Positions 6,397 through 14,440 are shown, counted from the first letter of the stretch. The stretch is DNA of 14,792 bases from an uncultured Acetatifactor sp. (GCA_910578185.1 CAJTPN010000022.1:1-14792); one strand, 5' to 3'. The notes: generated by a model from the sequence alone, not told the origin. Made by a program: numbers and translations.

Positions 6397-8409
6397 CTAT
6401 ATTATCCGAAACGTCAGTGTCACCTTAAACAAATCTCCATCCGTCACAATCTCCATCCTGCCGCCCTGCAAATCCACAAGGCTTTTGGCAATCGACAATC
6501 CCAGCCCGTTTCCTTCCATGTGCCTTGATTTATCACCTCTGACAAAACGTTCCTCCAGCTCCTCAGGGGAAATATCCAAAGGATATTGGGACATATTTCG
6601 AAAAATAATCTGTACGTTCTCCTCCCTTTTTTCTACGCTCAGATAAACCCTGGTGTTTTCCTGCGCATACTTGCAAATGTTATTCAGCAAATTGTCAAAC
6701 ACCCTCCACAAGTGTCTGCCGTCAGCCATGATTTTAACCGTATCCTCCGGCTGACGCGCAATCAGTTCTAAGCTTTTTTCCTCCATCTTTTTCTGATACT
6801 CCCCAACTGCCTGTGTGAGAAGTACTCCCGCCTCACAGGGTTCCAGATTGACTTCAAGATTCCCTGTAGTCGCCTTGGAAGCTTCCACCAAATCCTCCAA
6901 CAACTTTTTCAGCCGCCTGGATTGTCGCAGCAGCACCTCCGCATACTCCGCTATCTTAGAACGCCCGGCAAGAAAATCTTGTTCCTCCTCTTCATCCGCT
7001 TTGCACGACGACTCCTCATATATCAGATCCGCATAATTGATAATGGAGGTCAATGGGGTCTTCAGGTCATGGGATACATTGGTGATCAATTCTGTCTTCA
7101 GGCGTTCGCTCTTCATCCGTTCCGCCACGGCCTTGGAAATCCCCATGCCCAGACTGTTCAGATTCTCCCCATGCTCCTTAAAATCCCCAAACATCATGGA
7201 GGTATCTACTCTGTAATCCTCCCGTCCTTCCGACAGCGCCCTGCTTGCCCGAAGCAACCTTTTACATGTCAACGCCAAATAAAGAAGAAGTAAAAACAAA
7301 AATCCCTTCTCCACCACCCATAATAATCCGAAGATGCTCTCCACTCTTCTGACAAACAAAATGATCCCTATCAATTCAAACAAACATATCCCCAAAAAAA
7401 TTCCCACAGACATTACAACTGTCGGGATTCCTTTTAACAGCCTCCCAATCCCTCCTGTAACCCTGCAAAAAAACTTCCAGCTCCAGCTTGTAATCACATA
7501 GATCAAACTGTGCCTCCAACATCTTCCAAGCTTCAGCCGCAGCGCAAGCTCCATACAATATATGGTCAGCCATACTGCAAGCACCGTCAGACCAAATACC
7601 TCCCAAAAAAGCCACAAAAGTTCATTGTCTATAATCCCCTCAGCCTTCAGGATGCAGAAAATAAAAAATATGGCTATCAAACCAAATCCCACTGTCAGAA
7701 CATCCAGATGGACCCCTGTCAGCACCCCAGGCACAACCTCTTCTCTGCCAATCCGACGTCCGGCGCCGCACATGAGAACTAAAAAGCAAAGGACACACAC
7801 CAAAAAACAAACCACCGTTATCATCACCAGCAGATACCTGGCCTCATACAACCTTGTGACAAGCTTTGCAATCACCTGTAAATTATCATTTTCCGGAAAC
7901 GTTGGATCCAGGTAAATGTGAAGAAGATAGTCGGAGCTTTCCTTCATCCTGACGCCCCCTATCCAAACCTCTTTTACCGAATCACTTTTCTTAAACTCAA
8001 GCATCATGGAAAAGGAAAGCCGGGTCTCATATCCATCCCATGTTCCCCATAAAACCTTTTCTTCACCGTTGTCATTTAACCATACTAACTCGGCGTCCAT
8101 ATTCCGGCCTTCGCACACCTCGGCCGCCGCTTCCACATCTCCCTCCATAAGACAATTCTGAATGAGATGTGCCGCACTCCTGCTTTCCCCATACAACACA
8201 TCTCCCAACACTTCATTCAGGCTTTTTATGTAGAACCCTGAAGACAACATATTCCCGCACAGAAAAAATCCCCCCAGAAATATAAAACATGAAATTGCCA
8301 GCAGAAAAAAGACCAGTATTTTTGCCGTCATTCTTCCCACAAATCGATAGGCTTTTTTCTTATGCCTGCCACTCAAATATAACTCTTCCACTTCCAATTT
8401 TTCTTCCAT
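6397..8409 (-). CDS. Membrane sensor histidine kinase of a two-component system
   Basis: This 670-residue sensor kinase presumably phosphorylates the response regulator encoded upstream. One membrane span (about 30-52) is followed by an extracytoplasmic region (about 53-190), then a cluster of hydrophobic segments near 192-215, 236-256, 264-288, 328-353 and 364-383. A linker with ALSEGREDYRV leads to the HisKA dimerisation domain, with phospho-acceptor His447 in NVSHDLKTP. The HATPase domain has an N box at 573-580 (NLLNNICK) and a G box GNGLGLSIAK (633-642). The start has AGGAGG 5 nt upstream. The many spans between the extracytoplasmic part and HisKA form a sensor region I do not recognise. 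The gene lies 72 nt after the regulator and is likely co-transcribed. The signal is unknown. Confidence 0.93.
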   Translation of the reverse strand: MEEKLEVEELYLSGRHKKKAYRFVGRMTAKILVFFLLAISCFIFLGGFFLCGNMLSSGFYIKSLNEVLGDVLYGESRSAAHLIQNCLMEGDVEAAAEVCEGRNMDAELVWLNDNGEEKVLWGTWDGYETRLSFSMMLEFKKSDSVKEVWIGGVRMKESSDYLLHIYLDPTFPENDNLQVIAKLVTRLYEARYLLVMITVVCFLVCVLCFLVLMCGAGRRIGREEVVPGVLTGVHLDVLTVGFGLIAIFFIFCILKAEGIIDNELLWLFWEVFGLTVLAVWLTIYCMELALRLKLGRCWRHSLIYVITSWSWKFFCRVTGGIGRLLKGIPTVVMSVGIFLGICLFELIGIILFVRRVESIFGLLWVVEKGFLFLLLLYLALTCKRLLRASRALSEGREDYRVDTSMMFGDFKEHGENLNSLGMGISKAVAERMKSERLKTELITNVSHDLKTPLTSIINYADLIYEESSCKADEEEEQDFLAGRSKIAEYAEVLLRQSRRLKKLLEDLVEASKATTGNLEVNLEPCEAGVLLTQAVGEYQKKMEEKSLELIARQPEDTVKIMADGRHLWRVFDNLLNNICKYAQENTRVYLSVEKREENVQIIFRNMSQYPLDISPEELEERFVRGDKSRHMEGNGLGLSIAKSLVDLQGGRMEIVTDGDLFKVTLTFRII

Positions 8410-8481
8410 CGCCGCCTCCTATTTCCGTTTTATCTGCGCCTGAAAACCATTTATCCATACTCTGATCAAGGTTTCTTCCAT

Positions 8482-9198
8482 TTATAGTTTCCTCTTTCCA
8501 AAAGAATCCTGTATTTTCTCACATTTATATCCCTGCCCCCAAACTACCTTCAAATATCTTGGCTCCGCAGGATTAATCTCCAATTTCTCCCTGATATGCC
8601 TGATATGTACCGCCACCGTATTCTCACTGCCATAGGGCAGATCGTTCCATATCTTCTTATAAATTTCCCTGGGAGAAAAAACCTGTCCCGGATGCTGCAT
8701 CAGAAGCTTCAGAATTTCATACTCGGTAGGGGTCAAGGATACCTCTTCCCCATCCAACACTACTTTCTTTTGTATATCATCCAACTCGATACCGCCGCAC
8801 CGGAGCAGCTGCTGCCGCGGATTTCCCGCCCCCAGCTGCATATATCTGCGCAGCTGGGATTTCACCCTGGCCGACACTTCAACCGGATTAAACGGCTTTG
8901 TTATATAATCGTCAGCCCCTACCGTAAGGCCCAGAACCTTATCCGAGTCCTCCGATTTTGCAGTCAGCATAATAATGGGTACATTACTCTTCTCCCTGAT
9001 CCTTACCATCGCCTCCATACCGTCCATTTCCGGCATCATAATATCCAAAAGGACCAGATGTATATCCTGTTCCTCCACTACCCTGACCGCCTCTCTTCCG
9101 TCAAAAGCCTCAAACAATACATATTCCGTGTCATTCAGATAAATTTTAAGCGCATTTACAATGTCCCGCTCATCGTCGCAAATCAAAATATTGTACAT
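8482..9198 (-). CDS. OmpR/PhoB-type response regulator
   Basis: This is a 238-residue DNA-binding response regulator. The receiver domain (1-115) has acidic residues D8 and D9, phospho-acceptor Asp52 in LLDIMMPEMDG, Thr79 and Lys101 in ITKPFNP. A winged-helix effector domain (about 130-230) has LTPTEYEILKLL, the SENTVAVHIRHIREKL recognition region and the terminal VWGQGYK. The start at 9198 begins MYNILICDDERD with GGGAGG 7 nt upstream. A longer frame to 9393 is rejected because those residues do not look like a receiver domain and include promoter sequence. It is first in the operon with the kinase. The leader has an 11-bp direct repeat overlapping the candidate promoter, suggesting autoregulation. 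Confidence 0.95.
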   Translation of the reverse strand: MYNILICDDERDIVNALKIYLNDTEYVLFEAFDGREAVRVVEEQDIHLVLLDIMMPEMDGMEAMVRIREKSNVPIIMLTAKSEDSDKVLGLTVGADDYITKPFNPVEVSARVKSQLRRYMQLGAGNPRQQLLRCGGIELDDIQKKVVLDGEEVSLTPTEYEILKLLMQHPGQVFSPREIYKKIWNDLPYGSENTVAVHIRHIREKLEINPAEPRYLKVVWGQGYKCEKIQDSFGKRKL

Positions 9199-9376
9199 CC
9201 ATATTCCTCCCAAACGTATCCCCGATGCCATCACAATAAATCCTCTTACATTCGAATTCTTGTCTTTCACAGTAGACGGAAAAACACCCAAAACCGTTTG
9301 GAGGACGCTATGTACCCGGCCCACGTATGTCCCGGCTTTCTTTGTGGCAGCTTCAGCATTGATTGTATCAAAATAT

Positions 9377-9406
9377 ATTTTAACATAAAACATTCTAATT
9401 GTTTAA
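9377..9406 (-). promoter_or_regulatory. Candidate promoter of the response regulator-kinase operon
   Basis: Minus-strand TTAAAC (9401-9406) and TAAAAT (9377-9382) are 18 nt apart. The -35 overlaps the tandem 11-bp repeat at 9397-9418. The resulting leader would be about 170 nt and contains no recognised element. Confidence 0.45.
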
Positions 9407-9418
9407 GAATTGCTTAAG
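9397..9418. promoter_or_regulatory. Tandem 11-bp direct repeat, likely response-regulator binding site
   Basis: AATTGTTTAAG is followed directly by AATTGCTTAAG, two 11-bp units differing at one base. Direct repeats spaced one helical turn apart are the usual site for OmpR/PhoB dimers. It lies in the divergent region, overlapping the regulator's own -35 and only 12 bp from the -35 of the divergent GntR-ABC operon, so both units could be controlled from it. Confidence 0.55.
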
Positions 9419-9429
9419 AAAAAAAGTTC

Positions 9430-9458
9430 TTGACTTTTCCGCTCCTACTGCATATACT
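9430..9458 (+). promoter_or_regulatory. Sigma-A-type promoter of the GntR-ABC operon
   Basis: TTGACT (9430-9435) and TATACT (9453-9458) are separated by 17 nt, a strong match. It would give a leader of about 155 nt before the GTG start of the regulator. Confidence 0.82.
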
Positions 9459-9474
9459 CAATATATACACTATA
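9453..9474. promoter_or_regulatory. Imperfect 22-bp palindrome over the -10/start, candidate GntR operator
   Basis: The 22-bp segment from the -10 to just past the expected start is an imperfect palindrome with 8 of 11 pairs matching (TATAnTnnATA and its mirror). Its position, overlapping the -10, is what is expected for repression by the GntR protein encoded first in the operon. Confidence 0.45.
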
Positions 9475-9621
9475 GCATCAGCCGGCTTAAAGTGTGAAAA
9501 TAAAAAATGTCCCAAAACAGAAGCTCCCGGCAGCAGAGAATTCAGACAATATATTTACATCTGATTTTCCACTCTAAAAGGAGGTTGCAGAAAAAGGACA
9601 TAGCATACAAGGAGGGATAAA

Positions 9622-9999
9622 GTGAATATAAACATATCTCTGCAAAACGAGATGCCCGCATATGAACAGATCAAAATGCAAATTAAAGCCCAGATTCTAT
9701 CCGGCAAATTACCCCCTGACACCCCCCTCACCTCCATGCGGCAGCTTGCCCGGGATCTACGCGTAAGCGTCATCACCACCACCCGGGCCTACGGCGACCT
9801 GGAAGCAGAAGGGCTGATCTATACACTTCAGGGCCGTGGGTCCTTTGTAAAATGTGATCCCGAAAAAGTTCGCCAGCAATATCTTTGTTCCATCGACGAA
9901 TCTCTGAAAACAGTCATTGAAAAAGGCAATGCCGCCGGACTGAATTTGACGGCATTGCAAAGCAGATTGGAGGAACTTTATCATGAACAATGCCATTGA
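9622..9999 (+). CDS. GntR-family transcriptional regulator, YtrA type
   Basis: This short 125-residue regulator has a GntR winged helix-turn-helix (about 10-77: PAYEQIKMQIKAQILSGKL, then SMRQLARDLRVSVITTTRAYGDLEAEGLI and the GRGSFV wing). A helical tail of only ~45 residues follows, and no large ligand-binding domain, as in the YtrA subfamily. Such proteins usually repress their own operon, which encodes an ABC exporter responding to cell-envelope or antibiotic stress. The start is GTG at 9622, with GGAGGG 5 nt upstream. Its end overlaps the ABC ATPase gene by 17 nt, implying translational coupling. The operon has a strong promoter with a candidate operator. Confidence 0.93.
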   Translation: MNINISLQNEMPAYEQIKMQIKAQILSGKLPPDTPLTSMRQLARDLRVSVITTTRAYGDLEAEGLIYTLQGRGSFVKCDPEKVRQQYLCSIDESLKTVIEKGNAAGLNLTALQSRLEELYHEQCH

Positions 10000-10831
10000 A
10001 ATCAAGAATCTATGCAAAGCTTATCATTGCTTTGCATTAAAAAGCATCAGCTTTACAGTTCCCCAGGGCCTGTGCTGCGGATTTATTGGTTCAAACGGCG
10101 CCGGAAAATCCACTGCCATAAGAATCATGGCAGGATTGTCCTTCCCTGACAGCGGGGAAGTCCGCCTGCTGGGAAAGCCTGCATCTGATCCTTCTACCAG
10201 AGAGAAAATCGCCATCCTGTTTGACCAGCCTTACTATCAGGCGGACTGGACCCCAAAAGACATCGAAAAAAGTCTGCGCCCCTTCTACCCTACCTGGGAT
10301 AGCACCCTCTACAGGGACTATCTGGCACGCTTTGGGCTGGACTCGGGAATTGCCTTCAAATATCTTTCCCGAGGCATGAAACAGAAACTGGCAATGGCCG
10401 TGCATCTCTCACATCAAACAAAAGTTCTGCTGCTGGACGAACCCACTGGCGGACTGGATCCGGCCGCACGTGACGAACTGCTGGACATTTTCCGCGAATA
10501 TCTGCTTCTGGAAGACAGAACTATTTTGTTTTCCACCCACATCACCAGCGACCTGGAGCGAATTGCCGACAAAATTGTCTATATACACGATGGTGAAATC
10601 ATTTATGAGGGCGACAAGGAGACGTTAATATCCTCCTACTGTATCGTTCGGGGAGCCAATCTGCCTGCAGAAAAGCGGGAATATGCCATCGGCCTGCGGC
10701 AGACCGCCAGCGGATATGAATGTCTTATGGCGCTGAACCATATTGGTGGTCTGCCCTCAGGCACAGTGACAGAAAATGCAACTATCAACGATATCATAGT
10801 TTTTAGAGAAAGGAATGGAAAAAATGCTTAA
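9983..10831 (+). CDS. ABC transporter ATP-binding protein
   Basis: This is a 282-residue ATPase subunit that powers the ABC-2 permease encoded next. Walker A GSNGAGKST is at 36-44, a Q-loop glutamine near 82, the signature LSRGMKQK at 128-135 (the variant typical of the YtrB/EcsA-like group rather than LSGGQ), Walker B VLLLDEP at 148-154, the D-loop GGLDP at 156-160 and the switch histidine in FSTH (186). A C-terminal extension of ~70 residues follows. The substrate is unknown, and the link to a YtrA-type repressor suggests an export or envelope-stress role. It overlaps both neighbours, the GntR gene at its start and the permease at its end. Confidence 0.94.
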   Translation: MNNAIEIKNLCKAYHCFALKSISFTVPQGLCCGFIGSNGAGKSTAIRIMAGLSFPDSGEVRLLGKPASDPSTREKIAILFDQPYYQADWTPKDIEKSLRPFYPTWDSTLYRDYLARFGLDSGIAFKYLSRGMKQKLAMAVHLSHQTKVLLLDEPTGGLDPAARDELLDIFREYLLLEDRTILFSTHITSDLERIADKIVYIHDGEIIYEGDKETLISSYCIVRGANLPAEKREYAIGLRQTASGYECLMALNHIGGLPSGTVTENATINDIIVFRERNGKNA

Positions 10832-11471
10832 GATAATGAAATTAGACTGGAACGCATTAAAATATTATCATATAAGACTTCTGATTATCCCTCTGACTCT
10901 GCTTGTGTTAGGATTGTTTTCCTCCATTTACCTGGTTCCATTGGGCGTATTGCTATCATTTTCCTTCTCCATCAATTCCTTTTTAGTAGAAGAAAAGAGC
11001 GATTTAAACAGGCTTTATCTGACGCTGCCGATAAAAAGGAGCCATGTGGTTTTAAGCAGGTATCTTCTATCCCTTATCCTGTCTGCCTCAGGCGCATTGT
11101 TGGGACTTTCCTTCATGCCCCTGGCAAACCTTTTTTCTTTTTCAAAATGGTATCCTGATTTCAAGTGGAGTCTGGCCCTCCTTTCCTTCAGCTCACTTCT
11201 CTACGCCCTGATGAATCTTTTCATGTATCCCGTTCTGTTTAAACTGGGATACCAGAAGGGCAAAATATGGGGATTTTATATCCCCACAATACTGATTTGT
11301 CTGGCGCTGAACGCCTTCCTGCTGGCAAAAGGAAACTTAATTTTCAATCTGCTGGTATATGCCTCAGAACATTTCAATACCGTTATCTGTGGAACCTTAA
11401 TATCCAGTGCCGCAGTGCTTACCGTTTCCTGTCTGCTTTCCATAAGAATATACTCCCGACGGGAATTCTAG
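10824..11471 (+). CDS. ABC-2 type transporter permease
   Basis: This 215-residue integral membrane protein has about six hydrophobic spans (near 17-33, 36-54, 76-100, 115-137, 150-167 and 185-208). The cytoplasmic loop with VEEKSDLNRLYLTLPIKRSHVVLSRYL (55-81) is characteristic of ABC-2 permeases of the PF13346-like group. It pairs with the ATPase gene, whose last codons it overlaps. I chose ATG 10824, with AAAGGA 9 nt upstream, over ATG 10815, which leaves almost no SD spacing. The difference is three residues. The substrate cannot be inferred. A terminator follows. Confidence 0.9.
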   Translation: MLKIMKLDWNALKYYHIRLLIIPLTLLVLGLFSSIYLVPLGVLLSFSFSINSFLVEEKSDLNRLYLTLPIKRSHVVLSRYLLSLILSASGALLGLSFMPLANLFSFSKWYPDFKWSLALLSFSSLLYALMNLFMYPVLFKLGYQKGKIWGFYIPTILICLALNAFLLAKGNLIFNLLVYASEHFNTVICGTLISSAAVLTVSCLLSIRIYSRREF

Positions 11472-11490
11472 GAAGTCAAGCGCCAATTCA

Positions 11491-11509
11491 GGCGGCGCAG
11501 CATGCCGCC
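11491..11509. repeat. GC-rich hairpin after the permease gene
   Basis: GGCGGC (11491-11496) pairs with GCCGCC (11504-11509) around a 7-nt loop. No T tract follows, so it is probably a stem stabilising the 3' end of the transcript upstream of the terminator rather than a terminator itself. Confidence 0.5.
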
Positions 11510-11525
11510 AAGTGAAACATGCCAG

Positions 11526-11570
11526 AAAAGCCGGCTGTTGTTAAGCATTCGCTTAGACAGACGGCTTTTT
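11526..11570. terminator. Bidirectional terminator between converging genes
   Basis: A long stem (AAAAGCCG pairing with CGGCTTTT, then CTGT/ACAG and TTAAGC/GCTTAG, with ATTC as loop) spans 11526-11569. T tracts in both directions serve the ABC operon on the plus strand and the CmpB-like gene on the minus strand. Confidence 0.88.
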
Positions 11571-11572
11571 CC

Positions 11573-12535
11573 TTATTTTTTATCTTGTTTTTCTTTCTTT
11601 TCTTCTCTTTTTTCTGCCGCCTTCTGCTTCAACTCCTCCAGACCTTCCTGAAATCTTTTTGAGGTCATATTAGGATTATTCCGAAGCAGATTTCTCTGAA
11701 AAAAGTCCTTCAGCCCGCTGAGGCGATGACTCAACTCCACATTAAAAATATACTTGGCCTTCAGCTCAAACAATTCCTCCTTCACACTGTCCAGAGACGC
11801 CGAATATTTGGACTTAACCGAATTTTTGATACTTTCAAATTTATTTTCAATTCCGCCTCTCACATCCTCCATGCTCTTTGACTTTACTTCACTCCAGCCT
11901 TCGGACCAAGCCTCCTTATAATTCTCCATGCCCTGATTGACCGACGCCCAGATCGCCTCCAGGCGTTTCTGAATATGAAGCATTTCTTCCTTTATCTGTT
12001 CCATCTTTACCAGTACATCCCGCAGATCTACAGCAGCTTTAAAGGAAAGCGTAAAATCCGCAACAATATAAACGGTCAAAAGCAGCGTAACCACATTCAA
12101 CACGCTTTCCGGTATAGCCAACATAAATGTCTCTATCGGCACATGGATCAATTCCGTCATCAAAATGGTCAAAAGTCCCCAGGCCAACGTGGTCCCCAGG
12201 CATACACGCCCCTTGATATTAAACGGCAGCTTGGAATAATCCCAATAACGGACTTTGAACAGAGCTTCCATTATCATGCCTGTCACATACTCAAGCACTG
12301 TGGCACCAATACAGCCCGCTATATAAGTCTTCACAATGCTGTCCTGAAACGGCATGGACACCACCAACATCATTGTAGCGCCACTCCCATACAATGGCAG
12401 AAACGGCCCTCGCATAAATCCTCTGTTGATCCAGTGACGCTTCCGTATCGATACATGTACGGATTCCACACACCACCCCAGAAAACTATATAAATAGAAA
12501 AAGAACATCCATTGAATCATCGTATAAGAATACAT
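11573..12535 (-). CDS. CmpB-like membrane protein ('putative ABC transporter permease', PF06541-like)
   Basis: This is a 320-residue membrane protein. The N-terminal ~165 residues hold about four or five spans and the signatures FLGWCVES (18-25), NRGFMRGPFLPLYGSG (37-52), EYVTGMIMEALFKVRYWDYSKLPFN (82-106) and GRVCLG (109-114). These match the family annotated as putative ABC transporter permease (ABC_trans_CmpB), whose function is not established; no ATPase partner lies nearby. The C-terminal half (about 170-320) is hydrophilic, highly charged and likely coiled-coil, ending in a Lys/Glu-rich tail (KREEKKEKQDKK). The start at 12535 has GGGGAG 6 nt upstream. It begins 13 nt after the S4-protein gene, so the two are probably co-transcribed. 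Confidence 0.85.
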   Translation of the reverse strand: MYSYTMIQWMFFFYLYSFLGWCVESVHVSIRKRHWINRGFMRGPFLPLYGSGATMMLVVSMPFQDSIVKTYIAGCIGATVLEYVTGMIMEALFKVRYWDYSKLPFNIKGRVCLGTTLAWGLLTILMTELIHVPIETFMLAIPESVLNVVTLLLTVYIVADFTLSFKAAVDLRDVLVKMEQIKEEMLHIQKRLEAIWASVNQGMENYKEAWSEGWSEVKSKSMEDVRGGIENKFESIKNSVKSKYSASLDSVKEELFELKAKYIFNVELSHRLSGLKDFFQRNLLRNNPNMTSKRFQEGLEELKQKAAEKREEKKEKQDKK

Positions 12536-12548
12536 ATAACACTCCCCG

Positions 12549-13328
12549 CTATCGATATACCGCCGTCTCCACGGAAAGCTTACCTTTCTTTGTCTCCCGC
12601 ATTTCACCTGTCAAGGTGAATTTCCCATATCCTCTGGCGTTTACCGTCTCTCCTGTGCTTAACTGCTGTGAATTGTTTTCGCAAAGCCTGCCGTTCACAT
12701 ATACTTTTCCCCCTCGAAACAGCTCCAGGCTCTTCTCTCTCGACATATTATAAACCTTTGCCAGTACCGCGTCAACTCGCAGAGACTGTACTTGAATTAC
12801 CAATTTCTCCGGTTCTTCCTGAGGAATCTGTGCATATGCCTCCACAATTGCACATTTTACATGTGTATGCCTGACCTGCTGTAAATTTTCACAGATAAAT
12901 CCTGCAATGGTATCCAGACAAAAAAGGTAGGCCTCTTTCTCTCCCGCTATGATATCGCCAAGGACATCTCGCTCTATCCCCAAGTTCATCAGCGCTCCGA
13001 GAAAATCCCTGTGAGACAGCTCATCCGCAAACTTCCGGGCAAGAGGCTGAATATGAACACAGACAATGGGAAAGCTCACTTCGTATCCCAGCTCTCCGGG
13101 ATCCCCAAAGCGAACAATCACTCGTTCCGCCATCTCATGTCCTCCCTCCGTAGAATACCCTGCATATCTGAGCTTAGGCTCTTCCTGCCAGAATATCTCC
13201 TGTTCATGCAACCCCAAGAATCCTGTAAAAGTATAAATGCCCTGGCGAAAAGCTTTCTCTGCCAGATCATGAAATCTGTTTTTATGCTGTTGTATTTCCT
13301 TATCCTGGCTCTTATTATCCTGCGCCAT
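12549..13328 (-). CDS. ylmH: YlmH-type S4-domain RNA-binding protein
   Basis: This 259-residue cytosolic protein resembles YlmH: an N-terminal region (about 10-90), a middle RNA-binding domain (about 90-175, with RDFLGALMNLGIERDVLGDI, AYLFC and IAGFI), and a C-terminal S4 domain (about 181-240, with LRVDAVLAKVYNMSREKSLELFRGGKVYVNGR). YlmH proteins bind the ribosome or its RNA and have been tied to rescue of stalled 50S-peptidyl-tRNA complexes and, in Bacillus, to the division gene cluster. Here the sepF/divIVA neighbours are absent. GGAGG lies 7 nt before the ATG. The promoter is unclear (weak TTGAAT at 13374-13379 with TATCTG at 13350-13355). The family call is firm and the symbol is by similarity. 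Confidence 0.9.
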   Translation of the reverse strand: MAQDNKSQDKEIQQHKNRFHDLAEKAFRQGIYTFTGFLGLHEQEIFWQEEPKLRYAGYSTEGGHEMAERVIVRFGDPGELGYEVSFPIVCVHIQPLARKFADELSHRDFLGALMNLGIERDVLGDIIAGEKEAYLFCLDTIAGFICENLQQVRHTHVKCAIVEAYAQIPQEEPEKLVIQVQSLRVDAVLAKVYNMSREKSLELFRGGKVYVNGRLCENNSQQLSTGETVNARGYGKFTLTGEMRETKKGKLSVETAVYR

Positions 13329-13379
13329 TTTGATACCTCCGTAACTTCACAGATAAACTGCCAAAACCATCGCATTCAA

Positions 13380-13404
13380 ATACCCCGCAGCAAACTACGG
13401 GGTA
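13380..13404 (-). terminator. Hairpin, weak candidate terminator after the GTPase-fusion gene
   Basis: An 8-bp stem ATACCCCG / CGGGGTAT, extended by 2 bp past a mismatch, with a CAAA-type loop, lies between the GTPase-fusion gene and ylmH. The minus-strand tail is only TTTGAAT, so termination may be partial and read-through into ylmH is possible. Confidence 0.4.
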
Positions 13405-13495
13405 TGAATCCTGGCGGGAATATGCCCTTTCCTCCGTGCGGCAGGCCCACTTAACCGCATCACCGTTAAAGTCGGGAATACTCCTGTATCTTGCA

Positions 13496-14428
13496 TTATG
13501 AAAAGCTGATAATAGCCTCCTTGGGCGCTTTCGTCTTCTCCACGCTGACGGCATGAAGCATCGGCCCCTCTCCTTTATAATCCGCCCAATACTCCTTTGA
13601 AATCGTAGCCGTAACCTTCACCCATGCTCTTTGTTCTAATTCAGACGCTCCCTCAAACTCACAGGCATAGCCCAAAAAAGCCATATCATCCGCACAGCAG
13701 GTCATGGCCATACGGCCCGGCACAAAATAATTCTCGGGAAAATGATCCGGCTTTAAAACCATCGCAATAAACTGCAGTTTTTTTCCTTCGTACCGCTCCA
13801 AGTGATCCATACAGTCCAGATACCAGATACCATAGCCGTTATTGTCCAGCACAATGGTATCCTGTGTCAGGTCATAAGGCAGATCCTCCTCAAAAATCTC
13901 GTCAATCTCGCCCTCCGCCCCCTCAAAAATAACATCCGCAGACGCATTTACCGCCTTGATATTCCGCTTATAGCTGCTCAGCTGATCCCGTACCCCATCG
14001 CACCTGTTAAAAATAATCATCTCGGACTTACGGATCATTTCGGCTAAAAGAGACCGCATGTTTGTATAATACATCGGAAAGGTGGATGCGTCGATGGTTG
14101 TAATCTGTTGTTCCACTTTCCAATACCAGGGCAGTCTGGCATTTTTATAATTCCACATTCCGTTGTACTCTATAATGATACGTTCTGGTTTATGCAATTT
14201 TTCCAAATCCGTCAAGTGTGCAGGGTTGAAATCCTCTTCCTTTTCAATCAGCTCTATCTCCGTACGAGTCTTCTTCAAAATAACAGGATCATACTCAATT
14301 TCCCCCTCTTCACAGAGAATCAGCAATGTCTTTCCCCTGACTTGAAAATACTGCTGTGCAAGGGTAAAGCAGATAAATTCCGTCTTACCGCTTTCCAAAA
14401 AACCATTTATCACATATACAGGTTTCAT
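13496..14428 (-). CDS. CobW/COG0523-family GTPase fused to a YcgQ/DUF1980-like C-terminal domain
   Basis: This is a 310-residue P-loop protein. The N-terminal G3E GTPase-like part (about 1-200) has Walker A GFLESGKT at 9-16, a Walker-B-like IIIEYNG at 84-90 and NRCD at 141-144 in place of NKxD. The CxCC motif that most COG0523 metallochaperones have after the P-loop is absent; LLILCEEGEIEYDP stands near there. From about residue 215 the protein resembles the C-terminal domain of YcgQ (TIGR03943), with a TCCADD motif (Cys244, Cys245) and an ERAWVKVTATI-like strand. Membership in metal homeostasis, perhaps zinc, is inferred. The start is ATG 14428 with GGGGGAG 5 nt upstream; a GTG at 14434 abuts the SD. 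It lies 12 nt after another COG0523 gene. Confidence 0.82.
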   Translation of the reverse strand: MKPVYVINGFLESGKTEFICFTLAQQYFQVRGKTLLILCEEGEIEYDPVILKKTRTEIELIEKEEDFNPAHLTDLEKLHKPERIIIEYNGMWNYKNARLPWYWKVEQQITTIDASTFPMYYTNMRSLLAEMIRKSEMIIFNRCDGVRDQLSSYKRNIKAVNASADVIFEGAEGEIDEIFEEDLPYDLTQDTIVLDNNGYGIWYLDCMDHLERYEGKKLQFIAMVLKPDHFPENYFVPGRMAMTCCADDMAFLGYACEFEGASELEQRAWVKVTATISKEYWADYKGEGPMLHAVSVEKTKAPKEAIISFS

Positions 14429-14440
14429 TTCCACTCCCCC

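Noticed and set aside
9199..9393. N-terminal extension of the response regulator to 9393
   Set aside because: The extra 65 residues precede a canonical receiver start with a good SD and overlap the candidate promoter.
9576..9621. Second SD (AAAAGGAGG, 9576-9584) that might start a leader peptide before the GntR gene
   Set aside because: No start codon lies at a workable distance. The in-frame TTG directly abuts the SD, and the GntR gene has its own GGAGGG.
13451..13469. TTAAC-N9-GTTAA inverted repeat as an operator
   Set aside because: It has only 5-bp arms, no partner site and no promoter at the right distance. It is likely to occur by chance.
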